A program made the translations under genes and the position numbers. From Spirochaetaceae bacterium (GTDB taxonomy: Bacteria; Spirochaetota; Spirochaetia; Treponematales; Breznakiellaceae), in contig JAITKD010000042.1 in NCBI GenBank assembly GCA_031278575.1, positions 1 to 16,816 on the forward strand: a DNA stretch of 16,816 bases. Reading direction: 5' to 3'. Below are positions 6,234 through 14,224 of the stretch, piece by piece (the stretch's first letter is position 1; every line of letters starts with the position of its first letter). Under the pieces are notes generated by a model. That model did not search any database, had not been told where the DNA came from, and saw only the letters and a list, made by a program, of their open reading frames with translations.

Positions 6234-6262
6234 TTGACTAAGCGGTATCGCCTTTTTATAGT
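6234..6262 (+). promoter_or_regulatory. metG promoter, probably giving a leaderless mRNA
   Basis: TTGACT (6234-6239) and TATAGT (6257-6262) each match five of six consensus positions with a 17-base spacer. Only 8 bases separate the -10 box from ATG at 6271, so the expected transcription start falls at or within two bases of the start codon. No Shine-Dalgarno is present. Confidence 0.75.
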
Positions 6263-6270
6263 GATTGAAT

Positions 6271-8550
6271 ATGAAACGAAGATTAATAACCTCCGCGTTG
6301 CCCTATGTAAATAACGTCCCCCATTTGGGGAACCTTATCCAGGTTCTGTCCGCCGATGCCTTTGCCCGGTTCTGCCGGCTCCGGGGGTACGACACCCTCT
6401 ATATTTGCGGTACCGACGAATACGGTACCGCCACGGAAACCAAGGCCGCCGAGGAAGGGGTAAGCCCCCGGGAGTTATGCGATCGTTATTATGCCGTTCA
6501 CGCGGACATTTACCGCTGGTTCAATATCAACTTTGATAAATTCGGCCGGACCACAACGCCGATTCAGACCGAAATTGTACAGGACATATTCAAAAAACTG
6601 GATGCCCACGGCTTTATCGTGGAGCGTACCATAGAGCAGCTTCACTGCGGCCGCTGCGACAGGTTTCTGGCGGATCGGTACGTCCGGGGCGTCTGCCCCC
6701 ACTGCGGGTCCCCGGACGCCCGGGGGGATCAGTGTGAGGTTTGCGGCAAACTCCTGGACCCTACGGAATTGAAGGGCCCCCGGTGTTCAAGCTGCGGTTC
6801 CGAACCGGTTCTTAAATCAACCAGGCACCTCTATATCGATCTCCCCCGGCTCAAGGATCGTCTTGAGGAATGGCTCAAGGATGCTTCGGTAAAGGGTTTT
6901 TGGGCAAATAACGCGCTGCAGATGACCCATTCATGGATCCGTAACGGCCTTCGGGAACGGGCCATCACCCGGGATCTCAAATGGGGCATCCCGGTTCCCA
7001 AGGCGGGGTATGAAAATAAGGTTTTTTATGTTTGGTTCGACGCCTGTATCGGGTATATTTCCATCACCGGGAATTACGGGGCGGAAACCGCCGGAGACTG
7101 GCGCCGTTTTGTTGACGATTGGTGGAAAAATCCCGAAGAGGTGGAACTTTTTCAGTTCATCGGCAAGGACAATATCCCCTTCCATACGGTTATTTTCCCC
7201 TCAAGCCTTTTGGGAACCGGGGAAACCTGGACCATGCTACACCACATGTCCAGTACTGAATATCTCAATTACGAAGGGGGAAAATTCTCCAAATCCAAGG
7301 GAATGGGGGTTTTTGGTACCGATGTCATGGATACCGGCATCGGTACGGATATTTGGCGGTTTTATATATTTTATAACCGCCCGGAACGGGCGGACGCCCT
7401 TTTCACCTGGAAGGATTTTCAGGAGAAGGTGAACGGCGAATTGATCGGCAACCTGGGGAACCTGGTGAACCGGACCCTTTCTTTTGTTACCCGGTATTAT
7501 GACGGGGTGATTCCCGGCGGAACCGGAAATCCGGAGTTTTGGGATCGGGTACGGAAATTCGAGGCCGATATTACCGAAAAGCTGGAACGGGCGGAACTCC
7601 GGGACGCCTTTAGGACCGTTTTTGAGCTATCCTCTTTTGCCAATAAAACCTTTCAGGACGGCGAACCCTGGAAAAAACGCACGGAGAATCCCCCGGCCGC
7701 GGGAGCCCTCATCCGGGACCTTTGCCACGTGGTCCGGGATATCGCGGTGATGATCCACCCCTATATTCCCGCCTCCGCCGAGAAGATTGCATCCTTTTTC
7801 GGCCTGACTATCCGGGGGCAGGATGCTGCCTCAAAAGAAAAGAGCCTTTCCTGGGAGGATATCGGCCGGGAAGGGGGACTCCTCAGGGTGGAAAAAAGCG
7901 AGGTCCTTTTCTCCCGTTTGGAGGATGACCTGGTCCGGGAACTGCGGGAGCGTTACTCCGGGAGCCAGAAGGATCGGGCGGATCGGGACGCCCTTAAACC
8001 CGGGGGGGCGCCGCCGGGGGATACGGGGGATATGCCCATGGAAAAAGCCCTTCCCCTTCCGGACCGTTTTGTCCAAACCCTGGACCTCCGGGTCGCCCGG
8101 ATCGTAAAAATCGAAGGGCATCCCCGGGCGGATAAACTCTACATCGAAACCCTGGAAATCGCCGGGGAAGAACGGACCATTGTCTCGGGCCTGGTCCCCT
8201 TTTATAAAGCGGAGGAGCTTTTGGGTAAACACATCATCCTTGCCTATAACCTCAAGGCGGCGAAACTCCGGGGAGTGGAAAGCCGGGGTATGCTCCTGGC
8301 CGCTTCCGATAGGGACGCGGAGGGGAATGAACGGGTGGAGGTCCTGGACGCGGGGGATGCCCCCACCGGTACCCGGGTGCAAATCCGGGGGCTGTCCCCG
8401 GGAACGCCCCCCGCCGAGATCGATATCGACGCCTTTTTTTCTGTTCCCATCGGGGTGGTAAACCACGAAGTCGTTGTCGGGGACCGGGCGCTCACCCTCC
8501 GGGGAAATCCCCTCCGTACTCAGGTGATCGGCGCCGGTGAGGTACATTAA
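6271..8550 (+). CDS. metG: Methionyl-tRNA synthetase
   Basis: Charges tRNA-Met with methionine in the cytoplasm; essential for translation. The 759-residue protein carries the class I signatures HLGN (18-21, the HIGH equivalent) and KFSKS (338-342, the KMSKS equivalent). Its zinc insert has two complete knuckles: CxxC pairs at 126/129, 142/145, 155/158 and 172/175, typical of the four-pair type of MetRS. After the anticodon-binding helical domain and a Gly/Pro-rich linker, a C-terminal EMAP/Trbp111-like tRNA-binding domain starts near residue 600 (FVQTLDLRVARIVKIEGHPRADK). A further tail of about 50 residues follows it. ATG at 6271 is chosen to fit the N-terminus MKRRLITSALPYVNN; TTG at 6265 would add two residues. 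It has no ribosome-binding site and is followed by femX with a one-base overlap (TAATG). Confidence 0.97.
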   Translation: MKRRLITSALPYVNNVPHLGNLIQVLSADAFARFCRLRGYDTLYICGTDEYGTATETKAAEEGVSPRELCDRYYAVHADIYRWFNINFDKFGRTTTPIQTEIVQDIFKKLDAHGFIVERTIEQLHCGRCDRFLADRYVRGVCPHCGSPDARGDQCEVCGKLLDPTELKGPRCSSCGSEPVLKSTRHLYIDLPRLKDRLEEWLKDASVKGFWANNALQMTHSWIRNGLRERAITRDLKWGIPVPKAGYENKVFYVWFDACIGYISITGNYGAETAGDWRRFVDDWWKNPEEVELFQFIGKDNIPFHTVIFPSSLLGTGETWTMLHHMSSTEYLNYEGGKFSKSKGMGVFGTDVMDTGIGTDIWRFYIFYNRPERADALFTWKDFQEKVNGELIGNLGNLVNRTLSFVTRYYDGVIPGGTGNPEFWDRVRKFEADITEKLERAELRDAFRTVFELSSFANKTFQDGEPWKKRTENPPAAGALIRDLCHVVRDIAVMIHPYIPASAEKIASFFGLTIRGQDAASKEKSLSWEDIGREGGLLRVEKSEVLFSRLEDDLVRELRERYSGSQKDRADRDALKPGGAPPGDTGDMPMEKALPLPDRFVQTLDLRVARIVKIEGHPRADKLYIETLEIAGEERTIVSGLVPFYKAEELLGKHIILAYNLKAAKLRGVESRGMLLAASDRDAEGNERVEVLDAGDAPTGTRVQIRGLSPGTPPAEIDIDAFFSVPIGVVNHEVVVGDRALTLRGNPLRTQVIGAGEVH

Positions 8551-9683
8551 TGGTTGTCCCCGGACAATCTATCCCGGACTCCCGTACCGCCCCCCGGCGG
8601 GTTCATTCCCAAGGGCGCCCCCCGCCGGAGGTCGTCTCCGCGGCATACCTTCGTCAGCTCATCCCCGCGGATCTCTCCTGCTGCGGTAACGCCGGGTCTT
8701 TTCTCCAATCCGGTTTTTGGGGGGGCTTCAAGGCCCGGTTCGGCTGGACGGCCCGGGCGTTCCTCGCGGATTGGGCCGGGGCGGGCATTATGCCCCTCCT
8801 CGTGCTGTGGCGGCCCCTTGCGCCGGCCCTCTCCTTCGCCTATGTCCCCGGGGGGCCGGAACTGCCCCCGGATTTTCCCGGGGACGACGGGGCCCGAAAC
8901 GGGGCCCTGCGGGAACTGGCCCGGGCCTTAGGGCCCCTGCTGCCCGGGGATACGGCGTTTATCCGCTTCGATCCCCCCTGGTACACCGAAGGGGCCGAAA
9001 CGCCGCCCCCCCGGATAGCCCCCCCCTTCACCCGGGCGGGGGCGGATGTCCAGCCTCCGGATACGGTACTTATCGATCTTGCCGTTTCGGGGGATGAGAT
9101 CCTCCGGGGAATGAAACCCAAGTGGCGTTACAACATCGGTCTTGCGGAGAAGAAGGGGGTCGTTACGGAGCGCCGGGACGAGCGGGGCCTGGAGGTCTTT
9201 TACGCCCTCTACGGGGAAACGGCGAAACGGGACGGCATCGCCATCCACGGCCCGGAATACTACCGGACCCTTTTTGCCTGTTCCCGGGAACAGCCCGGCC
9301 AGGAACTCCGGCTCTACCTGGCCTTCCACGAAGGGGCCCCCGTCGCCGGCAGTATCGTCCTCTTCCGGGGGGCCGCGGCGGTTTACCTCTACGGGGCCTC
9401 CTCCAATCAAAAGCGGAACCTCATGGCCCCCTACGCCCTGCAATGGCGGGCCATACAGGACGCCCGGGCCGCCGGCTGCGGGGAATACGACCTCTACGGC
9501 ATCCCCCCCCGGGAAGATCCCGCCCATCCCATGGCGGGGCTTTACCGGTTTAAGACCGGTTTTGGCGGCCGGATCATCCACCGGAGCGGGAGCTGGGACT
9601 ATCCCTACCGGCGGGTAAGGAAAACCCTTTTTACCCTTGCCGAGGGGTTACGGAAATTTTTGCGGAGTATGAAAAAACGATGA
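8550..9683 (+). CDS. FemAB-family peptidoglycan cross-bridge aminoacyltransferase
   Basis: Fem proteins move an amino acid from aminoacyl-tRNA onto the peptide stem of lipid II using two GNAT-like folds. In this 377-residue protein the N-terminal half has FLQSGFWGGFKARFGW (51-66), resembling the family's early Trp/Lys motif. The second half has the highly typical MKPKWRYNIGLAEKKGV (188-204), the motif LYGASSNQKRNLMAPYALQW (280-299) and YDLYGIPP (313-320) before YRFKTGFGG (332-340). ATG at 8550 overlaps the metG stop as TAATG; the first 30 or so residues are Pro/Arg-rich and may be disordered. Its own stop overlaps rnz by four bases (ATGA). Treponemal peptidoglycan is known to contain ornithine bearing glycine, so adding that glycine is the likely job (inference). 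Family is sure, donor amino acid is not. Confidence 0.88.
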   Translation: MVVPGQSIPDSRTAPRRVHSQGRPPPEVVSAAYLRQLIPADLSCCGNAGSFLQSGFWGGFKARFGWTARAFLADWAGAGIMPLLVLWRPLAPALSFAYVPGGPELPPDFPGDDGARNGALRELARALGPLLPGDTAFIRFDPPWYTEGAETPPPRIAPPFTRAGADVQPPDTVLIDLAVSGDEILRGMKPKWRYNIGLAEKKGVVTERRDERGLEVFYALYGETAKRDGIAIHGPEYYRTLFACSREQPGQELRLYLAFHEGAPVAGSIVLFRGAAAVYLYGASSNQKRNLMAPYALQWRAIQDARAAGCGEYDLYGIPPREDPAHPMAGLYRFKTGFGGRIIHRSGSWDYPYRRVRKTLFTLAEGLRKFLRSMKKR

Positions 9684-10606
9684 ACCTGGAAGCCTTTATC
9701 CTCGGCTGCGGGGGGATGATGCCCCTGCCGAACCGCCACTTAACCTCGGTCCTGCTCCGGCGGGAGGGGGATCTTTTTCTTTTTGACGGGGGGGAGGGGA
9801 CCCAGGTTTCCCTGCGCCGGCTGAACCTCCGGTGGAAGAAGATCTCCGTTATCTTTGTCAGCCACCTCCACGCGGATCATGTGACGGGTATTCCGGGGCT
9901 CCTGATGCTCTCCTCCCAGGTTGACCGGGACGATCCCCTGTACGTCATCGGTCCCCGGGGGATTGCCGAATATATTGAAACCAACCGCCGTACCCTGGAT
10001 ATGTATATCAACTATGAAATCGTGGTTAAGGAGATAGGCCCCCCCGGCATCGTATACGCGGGGGAGGACTTTCAGGTGCGGGCCTTTCCCCTGCGGCATA
10101 CCAAACCCTGTGTGGGATATGTTTTTGAGGAGAACCGCCGCCCCGGGGAATTCCACCCCGAAAAAGCCGCCGCCCTGGGGGTTCCCCGGGGCCCCCTCTG
10201 GTCCAGGCTTCAGGCCGGGGAGCCGGTCCGGGCCGCGGACGGTTCGGAGGTGCTTCCCGGCGAGGTCCTGGGCCCTTCCCGTTCGGGGCGGAAATTTTCC
10301 TTTGTAACCGACACCCTGGCTTTTCCCGGGATCGCCGACGAGGTGGCGGGCTCGGATTTTTTTGTCTGCGAGGGGATGTTTGAAAAGGAATTGGAAGAAA
10401 GCGCCCGGGAGAAAAAGCACATGACCGCGGAACAAGCCGCCCGGATCGCCGCCGCCGCCGGGGTAAAGAAGCTCGCCCTGATCCACTACAGCCCCCGGTA
10501 CAACGAATACAACCTCAAAACCCTGCTACAGGAAGCCCAGGACATTTTTCCCGATACGATCCTCTCCCGGGACCGTCTGGTTTTTCCCATTGAGTACGTG
10601 GATTGA
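9680..10606 (+). CDS. rnz: Ribonuclease Z (tRNA 3' processing endonuclease)
   Basis: Metallo-beta-lactamase-fold nuclease that cleaves the 3' trailer from tRNA precursors. The 308-residue length fits the short bacterial RNase Z form. Zinc ligands are visible in SHLHADHVTG (His62, His64, Asp66, His67), in LRHTKPCVGY, in FVTDT and in the late IHYSPRY. The flexible-arm region has the characteristic RRPGEFHPEKAAALGVPRGP stretch, which separates RNase Z from other lactamase-fold enzymes, and MTAEQAARIA is the usual motif before the last histidine. ATG at 9680 overlaps the femX stop by four bases, giving tight coupling. The stop codon is followed with no gap by the first GC-rich repeat at 10607, which may shape the mRNA 3' end. 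Confidence 0.96.
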   Translation: MNLEAFILGCGGMMPLPNRHLTSVLLRREGDLFLFDGGEGTQVSLRRLNLRWKKISVIFVSHLHADHVTGIPGLLMLSSQVDRDDPLYVIGPRGIAEYIETNRRTLDMYINYEIVVKEIGPPGIVYAGEDFQVRAFPLRHTKPCVGYVFEENRRPGEFHPEKAAALGVPRGPLWSRLQAGEPVRAADGSEVLPGEVLGPSRSGRKFSFVTDTLAFPGIADEVAGSDFFVCEGMFEKELEESAREKKHMTAEQAARIAAAAGVKKLALIHYSPRYNEYNLKTLLQEAQDIFPDTILSRDRLVFPIEYVD

Positions 10607-10835
10607 CCCCCCTAGGGGGTTTCAGGCCCCTAAAGGGCCCCCCGAATAGGTTGAAGGGCCCCCTCCTTTGAAGGCGGACGGGCGGCCTGCACCCCTTCTG
10701 GAGCCCCCCCTAGGGGGTTTCAGGCCCCTAAAGGGCCTCCCGAATAGGTTGAAGGGCCCCCTCCTTTGAAGGCGAAGGGGGGCGCCCCCATGGGACCCCG
10801 GCGGGCCCTATGGGGGCCTGAAAGCCCCTAGGGGG
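10607..10835. repeat. GC-rich repeat cluster: two 70-base direct copies and an inverted fragment
   Basis: Copy 1 (10607-10676) and copy 2 (10705-10774) agree at 69 of 70 positions and are separated by 28 unrelated bases, giving a 98-base period. Each begins CCCCCCTAGGGGG, followed by TTTCAGGCCCCTAAAGGG, and ends CTCCTTTGAAGGCG. A partial copy in the opposite orientation lies at 10812-10835 (22 of 24 against copy 1). C-run/G-run pairs give several strong hairpins. A long T-run occurs only at 10861-10867, 25 or more bases after the last hairpin, so a standard terminator is not evident. Confidence 0.9.
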
Positions 10836-10856
10836 CCCTGTGGGGGGTCAGGCAGG

Positions 10857-10885
10857 TTGATTTTTTTGTAAATTTTTTATATATA
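10857..10885 (+). promoter_or_regulatory. Promoter of the Gld-type operon, probably leaderless
   Basis: TTGATT (10857-10862), a T-rich 17-base spacer and TATATA (10880-10885) form a good sigma70-type promoter. ATG at 10893 comes 7 bases after the -10 box, where transcription should begin, and the intervening AATCAGT holds no Shine-Dalgarno. Confidence 0.75.
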
Positions 10886-10892
10886 AATCAGT

Positions 10893-11873
10893 ATGATTGA
10901 AGTAGACAGCCTTACCAAACGGTACGGTTCGGTGGAAGCGGTAAAGGACGTATCCTTCTCAGTGGGTACGGATCAGGTTCTGGGCTTTCTCGGACCCAAT
11001 GGGGCGGGAAAAACCACCATCATGAAGATCCTCACGGGATATCATTTTCCCTCGGGAGGAACGGTTTTGGTGGATGGTCTTTCCGTCCAGGATGATCCCG
11101 TGGGGATAAAGAGCCGCATCGGGTACCTCCCCGAAAGCGTCCCCCTTTACGGAGATCTAACCCCCCTGGAATACCTTACGTTTATTGCCCAGGCCCGGCT
11201 CATCCCCCGGGGGGAGCAAAAAGACAAGATCCAATCCGCCCTGGACTCTTGCGGGCTCAAACAGGTGATGGGTAAAAAAATCGAAACCCTCTCCAAGGGC
11301 TATAAGCAGCGGGTCGGTCTTGCCCAGGCCATCCTCCACGATCCGCCCATCCTCATCCTGGACGAGCCTACTTCCGGGCTGGATCCAAACCAGATCATCG
11401 AGATCCGCGGCCTTATCACGGAACTGGGGAAGCGCAAAACCGTTATCCTTTCCACCCACATTTTGCAGGAAGTTGAGGCGGTTTGTTCCCGGGTACTCAT
11501 CCTCAACGAGGGCAGGATCGCCGCCCAGGGTAAACCCGAAGAAATCGCCGGGACCATGAAGGGAGGGGATACCTGGGAATTGGTCCTGAAAGGGCCGGAT
11601 ACCGCGGGCTTACAGGACGGACTCGGCCTTCCCGAAGGGGATATTAAACCGGGCGGTATCAGCGACGGTCCTGACGGTACGGTTAAGGTAAGTTTTTTTC
11701 TTCCGGCCCGGGATCCGGGGACCGGATGGGCGCGGTCCGAATGGACCGACGGGGAGCGGATCTTTGACTGGGCGGTTTCCCGGGGGTTTAAAATCCTCAG
11801 GATGGACCGGAAGCGGCTCAGTCTTGAAGATATTTTTGTGAAACTAACCAGCGAAGAAGGATCCCAGCCATGA
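10893..11873 (+). CDS. ABC transporter ATP-binding protein, GldA-like
   Basis: Cytoplasmic ATPase that drives the membrane complex encoded downstream. In its 326 residues are Walker A GPNGAGKTT (34-42), the signature LSKGYKQR (133-140), Walker B ILILDEP (153-159) with D-loop SGLD, and switch histidine His189 in STHI. The Q-loop region reads IGYLPES, the variant usual in GldA-type ATPases, where the glutamine is replaced. About 100 residues after the nucleotide-binding domain form a C-terminal extension common in ABC-2 ATPases. There is no ribosome-binding site, and the promoter places transcription start at the ATG. The stop overlaps the permease start by four bases. The set ATPase, ABC-2 permease, GldG-like and DUF4340 is the reason for the GldA-like label; a gliding function is not implied in a spirochaete. 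Confidence 0.92.
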   Translation: MIEVDSLTKRYGSVEAVKDVSFSVGTDQVLGFLGPNGAGKTTIMKILTGYHFPSGGTVLVDGLSVQDDPVGIKSRIGYLPESVPLYGDLTPLEYLTFIAQARLIPRGEQKDKIQSALDSCGLKQVMGKKIETLSKGYKQRVGLAQAILHDPPILILDEPTSGLDPNQIIEIRGLITELGKRKTVILSTHILQEVEAVCSRVLILNEGRIAAQGKPEEIAGTMKGGDTWELVLKGPDTAGLQDGLGLPEGDIKPGGISDGPDGTVKVSFFLPARDPGTGWARSEWTDGERIFDWAVSRGFKILRMDRKRLSLEDIFVKLTSEEGSQP

Positions 11874-12604
11874 AGTACCTGCCCTACAAAGCCCTTGCAT
11901 TGGCGAGGAAAGAGCTCTATTCCTACAGTATTTCTCCGGCCTTTTATGGCATCGGGGTGTTTTTTCTCCTCTTTACCTCCCTGTGGTTTTTTTATCTTCA
12001 GCGGTTTTTTTCCATGAACACCGCCACGCTGCGGCCTTTTTTTGAGGCCTTCCCCCTGGTCTTTATCCTGGTGATCCCGGTGATCACCATGAAAAGCTGG
12101 GCGGAGGAACGGAAGCTGGGGAGTGTGGAACTCCTCCTGACCATGCCCTTTTCCGAATGGGATCTGGTTCTGGGGAAATTTTTTTCCTCCCTTGCCGTAT
12201 TAATCCTGTTTATGGCCCTTACCATCCCGGTGCCCGTGAGCCTTTTTCCCCTGGGGTTTTTTGATGCCGGGGTCATCCTGGGGGAATATGCCGGGACTTT
12301 CCTCTTGGGAGCCTCCGCCACCGCCCTGGGGCTTTTCCTATCGTCGTTGTCGAAAAATCAGGCCGGCGCCTTCCTGGGGAGCGCCGTGGTACTCCTCGTG
12401 GTGATGTTGGTCAGCCAGTTAGCCATGACCTTCAACCTTCCCCTGTGGCTTACGGAATGCCTCAATTTTATTTCCCTGTCCTTTCATTTTGAAAGTTTTT
12501 CCAAGGGCCTAATCGACACCCGGGATCTGGCCTTTTTTATTCTTACCACGGCGTTGTTTTTATTTCTTAACACCCGGGTGTTAATTTTCAGGAAATGGAG
12601 GTAG
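11870..12604 (+). CDS. ABC-2 type permease, GldF-like
   Basis: Integral inner-membrane subunit. The 244 residues contain six hydrophobic segments: near 24-45 (FYGIGVFFLLFTSLWFFY), 60-76, 103-125, 130-156, 165-187 and 222-241. This matches the short ABC-2/GldF permeases. The loop MKSWAEERKLGSVELLLTMP after segment two is the typical ABC-2 motif that contacts the ATPase. ATG at 11870 overlaps the ATPase stop as ATGA, with GAAGAAGG just upstream as ribosome-binding site. The GldG-like gene begins three bases after its stop, so all are one transcript. What the complex moves, if anything, is not visible. Confidence 0.9.
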   Translation: MKYLPYKALALARKELYSYSISPAFYGIGVFFLLFTSLWFFYLQRFFSMNTATLRPFFEAFPLVFILVIPVITMKSWAEERKLGSVELLLTMPFSEWDLVLGKFFSSLAVLILFMALTIPVPVSLFPLGFFDAGVILGEYAGTFLLGASATALGLFLSSLSKNQAGAFLGSAVVLLVVMLVSQLAMTFNLPLWLTECLNFISLSFHFESFSKGLIDTRDLAFFILTTALFLFLNTRVLIFRKWR

Positions 12605-12607
12605 GGG

Positions 12608-14224
12608 ATGACTAAAAGACAAACCTGGATTCTGACGCTTATATCCGTCATCGCCCTGGTCCTGGGTTTATTGTTAAGCCAACGGGTATGGTTCCGCCTG
12701 GACTTAACCAAAAATAAGGCCTATACCATTTCCCCGGTCTCCCGGAACCTTTCCCGGGAAATTCCCGACCAACTGCGGATCACCTATTATGTGTCGGACA
12801 AACTCTCCGCCATCCATCCCATGCCCGGGGAAATTGAGGACCTGCTCCGGGAATATGCGGCCTACTCCCGGGGCAAGATCCGGTTTACCCGGCGGGATCC
12901 CTCAAAGACCGGGATGGTTCAGGCGGTGGAGCAAATGGGGATTCAGCCCCGGCAGATCCAGAGCGTCGAGCAGGACGAAGCCACCTTTTCCACCGTCTAT
13001 ACGGGAATCGTGATCGAATATCTGGATCAGGCTGAAGTATTACCCTGGGTGTTTTCCCTGGATACCCTGGAGTACGATTTGAGTTCCCGGATCCGTTCCA
13101 TGATCCGGGAGACCGGAAGGGAAGTGGGGGTTTTAACCGGGGACGCGGATAAGCAGTGGGCCTCGGACTACGGGTATCTGGATCAGGTTTTTACCCAGTC
13201 CGGGTATCGGGTCAGGGTGTTAAGCCCCGGGGAAGAGATAAGCGACGCCCTGCCGGTCCTTCTGGTGTTGGGGGGGGTGGAAGAACTGGATGAATGGGCC
13301 CTCTACCGCATAGACCGGTATATTCAGAACGGGGGAAAGGTTCTTTTTGCCCTGGAAGGGGTTTTTGTGGATTCCAAAAACAGCCTGGCGGTGCGGGAAA
13401 AAACCGACGGCGGCCTTCTTGCCATGATTTCATCCTACGGCGCCGCGGTACGGCCCGAAATGGTTCTGGATCGTTCCGCCCTGACCCTCCAATACCAAAC
13501 CGCCGCCCCCAACGGATCCATACAATTCAGGATAATCCGTTATCCCCATTGGATAGGGGTATTGGCGGAAAACAGCAATACCAAACATCCCATTACCTCG
13601 GGATTCGCCGGGATCGATCTTTTTTGGGCAAGCCCCATAGACTTGACCCCCCCCGAATCGGTGGAGGGGGAGATCCTCTTGTCTACGACCCCCGAAGCCT
13701 GGCTCATGACCAAGGATTTTTCCGCAAACCCCGAGACCGGTTACCTCTTTGAAATGGAGGAACCCGATACCCGGGGAACTAAAATTCTCGCCGCGGCCCT
13801 TTCGGGGAAATTCCCCGGCTGGTTCAGGGATAAGCCGAAGCCAACCCGGGAAGGTTCCGGGGAGGAATTACCGGAGCTTCCGGCGGAAACCCGGGATTCC
13901 CGGATAGTGGTTATTGGGGACAGCGATCTGGCCACAACCCTCATTCAAATGACCCAGGGTCAGGGCATACAGAACCTTGACTTTATGCTTAAAACCACGG
14001 ATTGGCTCGGAAGTGACGATGACATCATCGGTATCAGGAATCGGCAATCCCAGGCGGGGCGGCTTGACCGGATCCTCGATCCTGAAAAACGGCTCAAGGC
14101 CATGAGGTTCAGCCAGATCCTCAATGTAGGGATCATTCCCCTGGGGGTTGTGGTATTGGGTATAGTCAGAAGTCTTAAAAGACGGGTAAAAACTAAAGGA
14201 AGGGAGCTTTCCGATGGTGTTTAA
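12608..14224 (+). CDS. GldG-like ABC-associated extracytoplasmic protein
   Basis: Auxiliary subunit of Gld-type ABC systems (ABC_transp_aux / GldG domain). The 538 residues start with a membrane anchor (about 7-25), followed by the typical VWFRLDLTKNKAYTISPVSR, which opens the family domain. A long extracytoplasmic part contains a Rossmann-like region (GREVGVLTGDADKQW, then LLVLGGVEELDEWALYRIDR, a pattern familiar in this family) and RIVVIGDSDLATT near the end. A second membrane segment lies at about 502-521 (NVGIIPLGVVVLGIVRSLKR), leaving a short basic tail. Both ends are therefore membrane-anchored with the bulk in the periplasm. TGGAGGTAGGGG before ATG 12608 is a strong ribosome-binding site. 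The next gene overlaps by 11 bases. Family known, molecular action unknown. Confidence 0.9.
   Translation: MTKRQTWILTLISVIALVLGLLLSQRVWFRLDLTKNKAYTISPVSRNLSREIPDQLRITYYVSDKLSAIHPMPGEIEDLLREYAAYSRGKIRFTRRDPSKTGMVQAVEQMGIQPRQIQSVEQDEATFSTVYTGIVIEYLDQAEVLPWVFSLDTLEYDLSSRIRSMIRETGREVGVLTGDADKQWASDYGYLDQVFTQSGYRVRVLSPGEEISDALPVLLVLGGVEELDEWALYRIDRYIQNGGKVLFALEGVFVDSKNSLAVREKTDGGLLAMISSYGAAVRPEMVLDRSALTLQYQTAAPNGSIQFRIIRYPHWIGVLAENSNTKHPITSGFAGIDLFWASPIDLTPPESVEGEILLSTTPEAWLMTKDFSANPETGYLFEMEEPDTRGTKILAAALSGKFPGWFRDKPKPTREGSGEELPELPAETRDSRIVVIGDSDLATTLIQMTQGQGIQNLDFMLKTTDWLGSDDDIIGIRNRQSQAGRLDRILDPEKRLKAMRFSQILNVGIIPLGVVVLGIVRSLKRRVKTKGRELSDGV

Noticed and set aside
7831..8547. Minus-strand open frame opposite the end of metG
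   Set aside because: Lies wholly across the conserved EMAP-type domain of metG and has Pro/Gly-rich, non-protein-like composition.
10607..10774. CRISPR-like array
   Set aside because: Only two direct copies, 70 bases long with one 28-base spacer and internal G/C-run palindromes; no cas genes.
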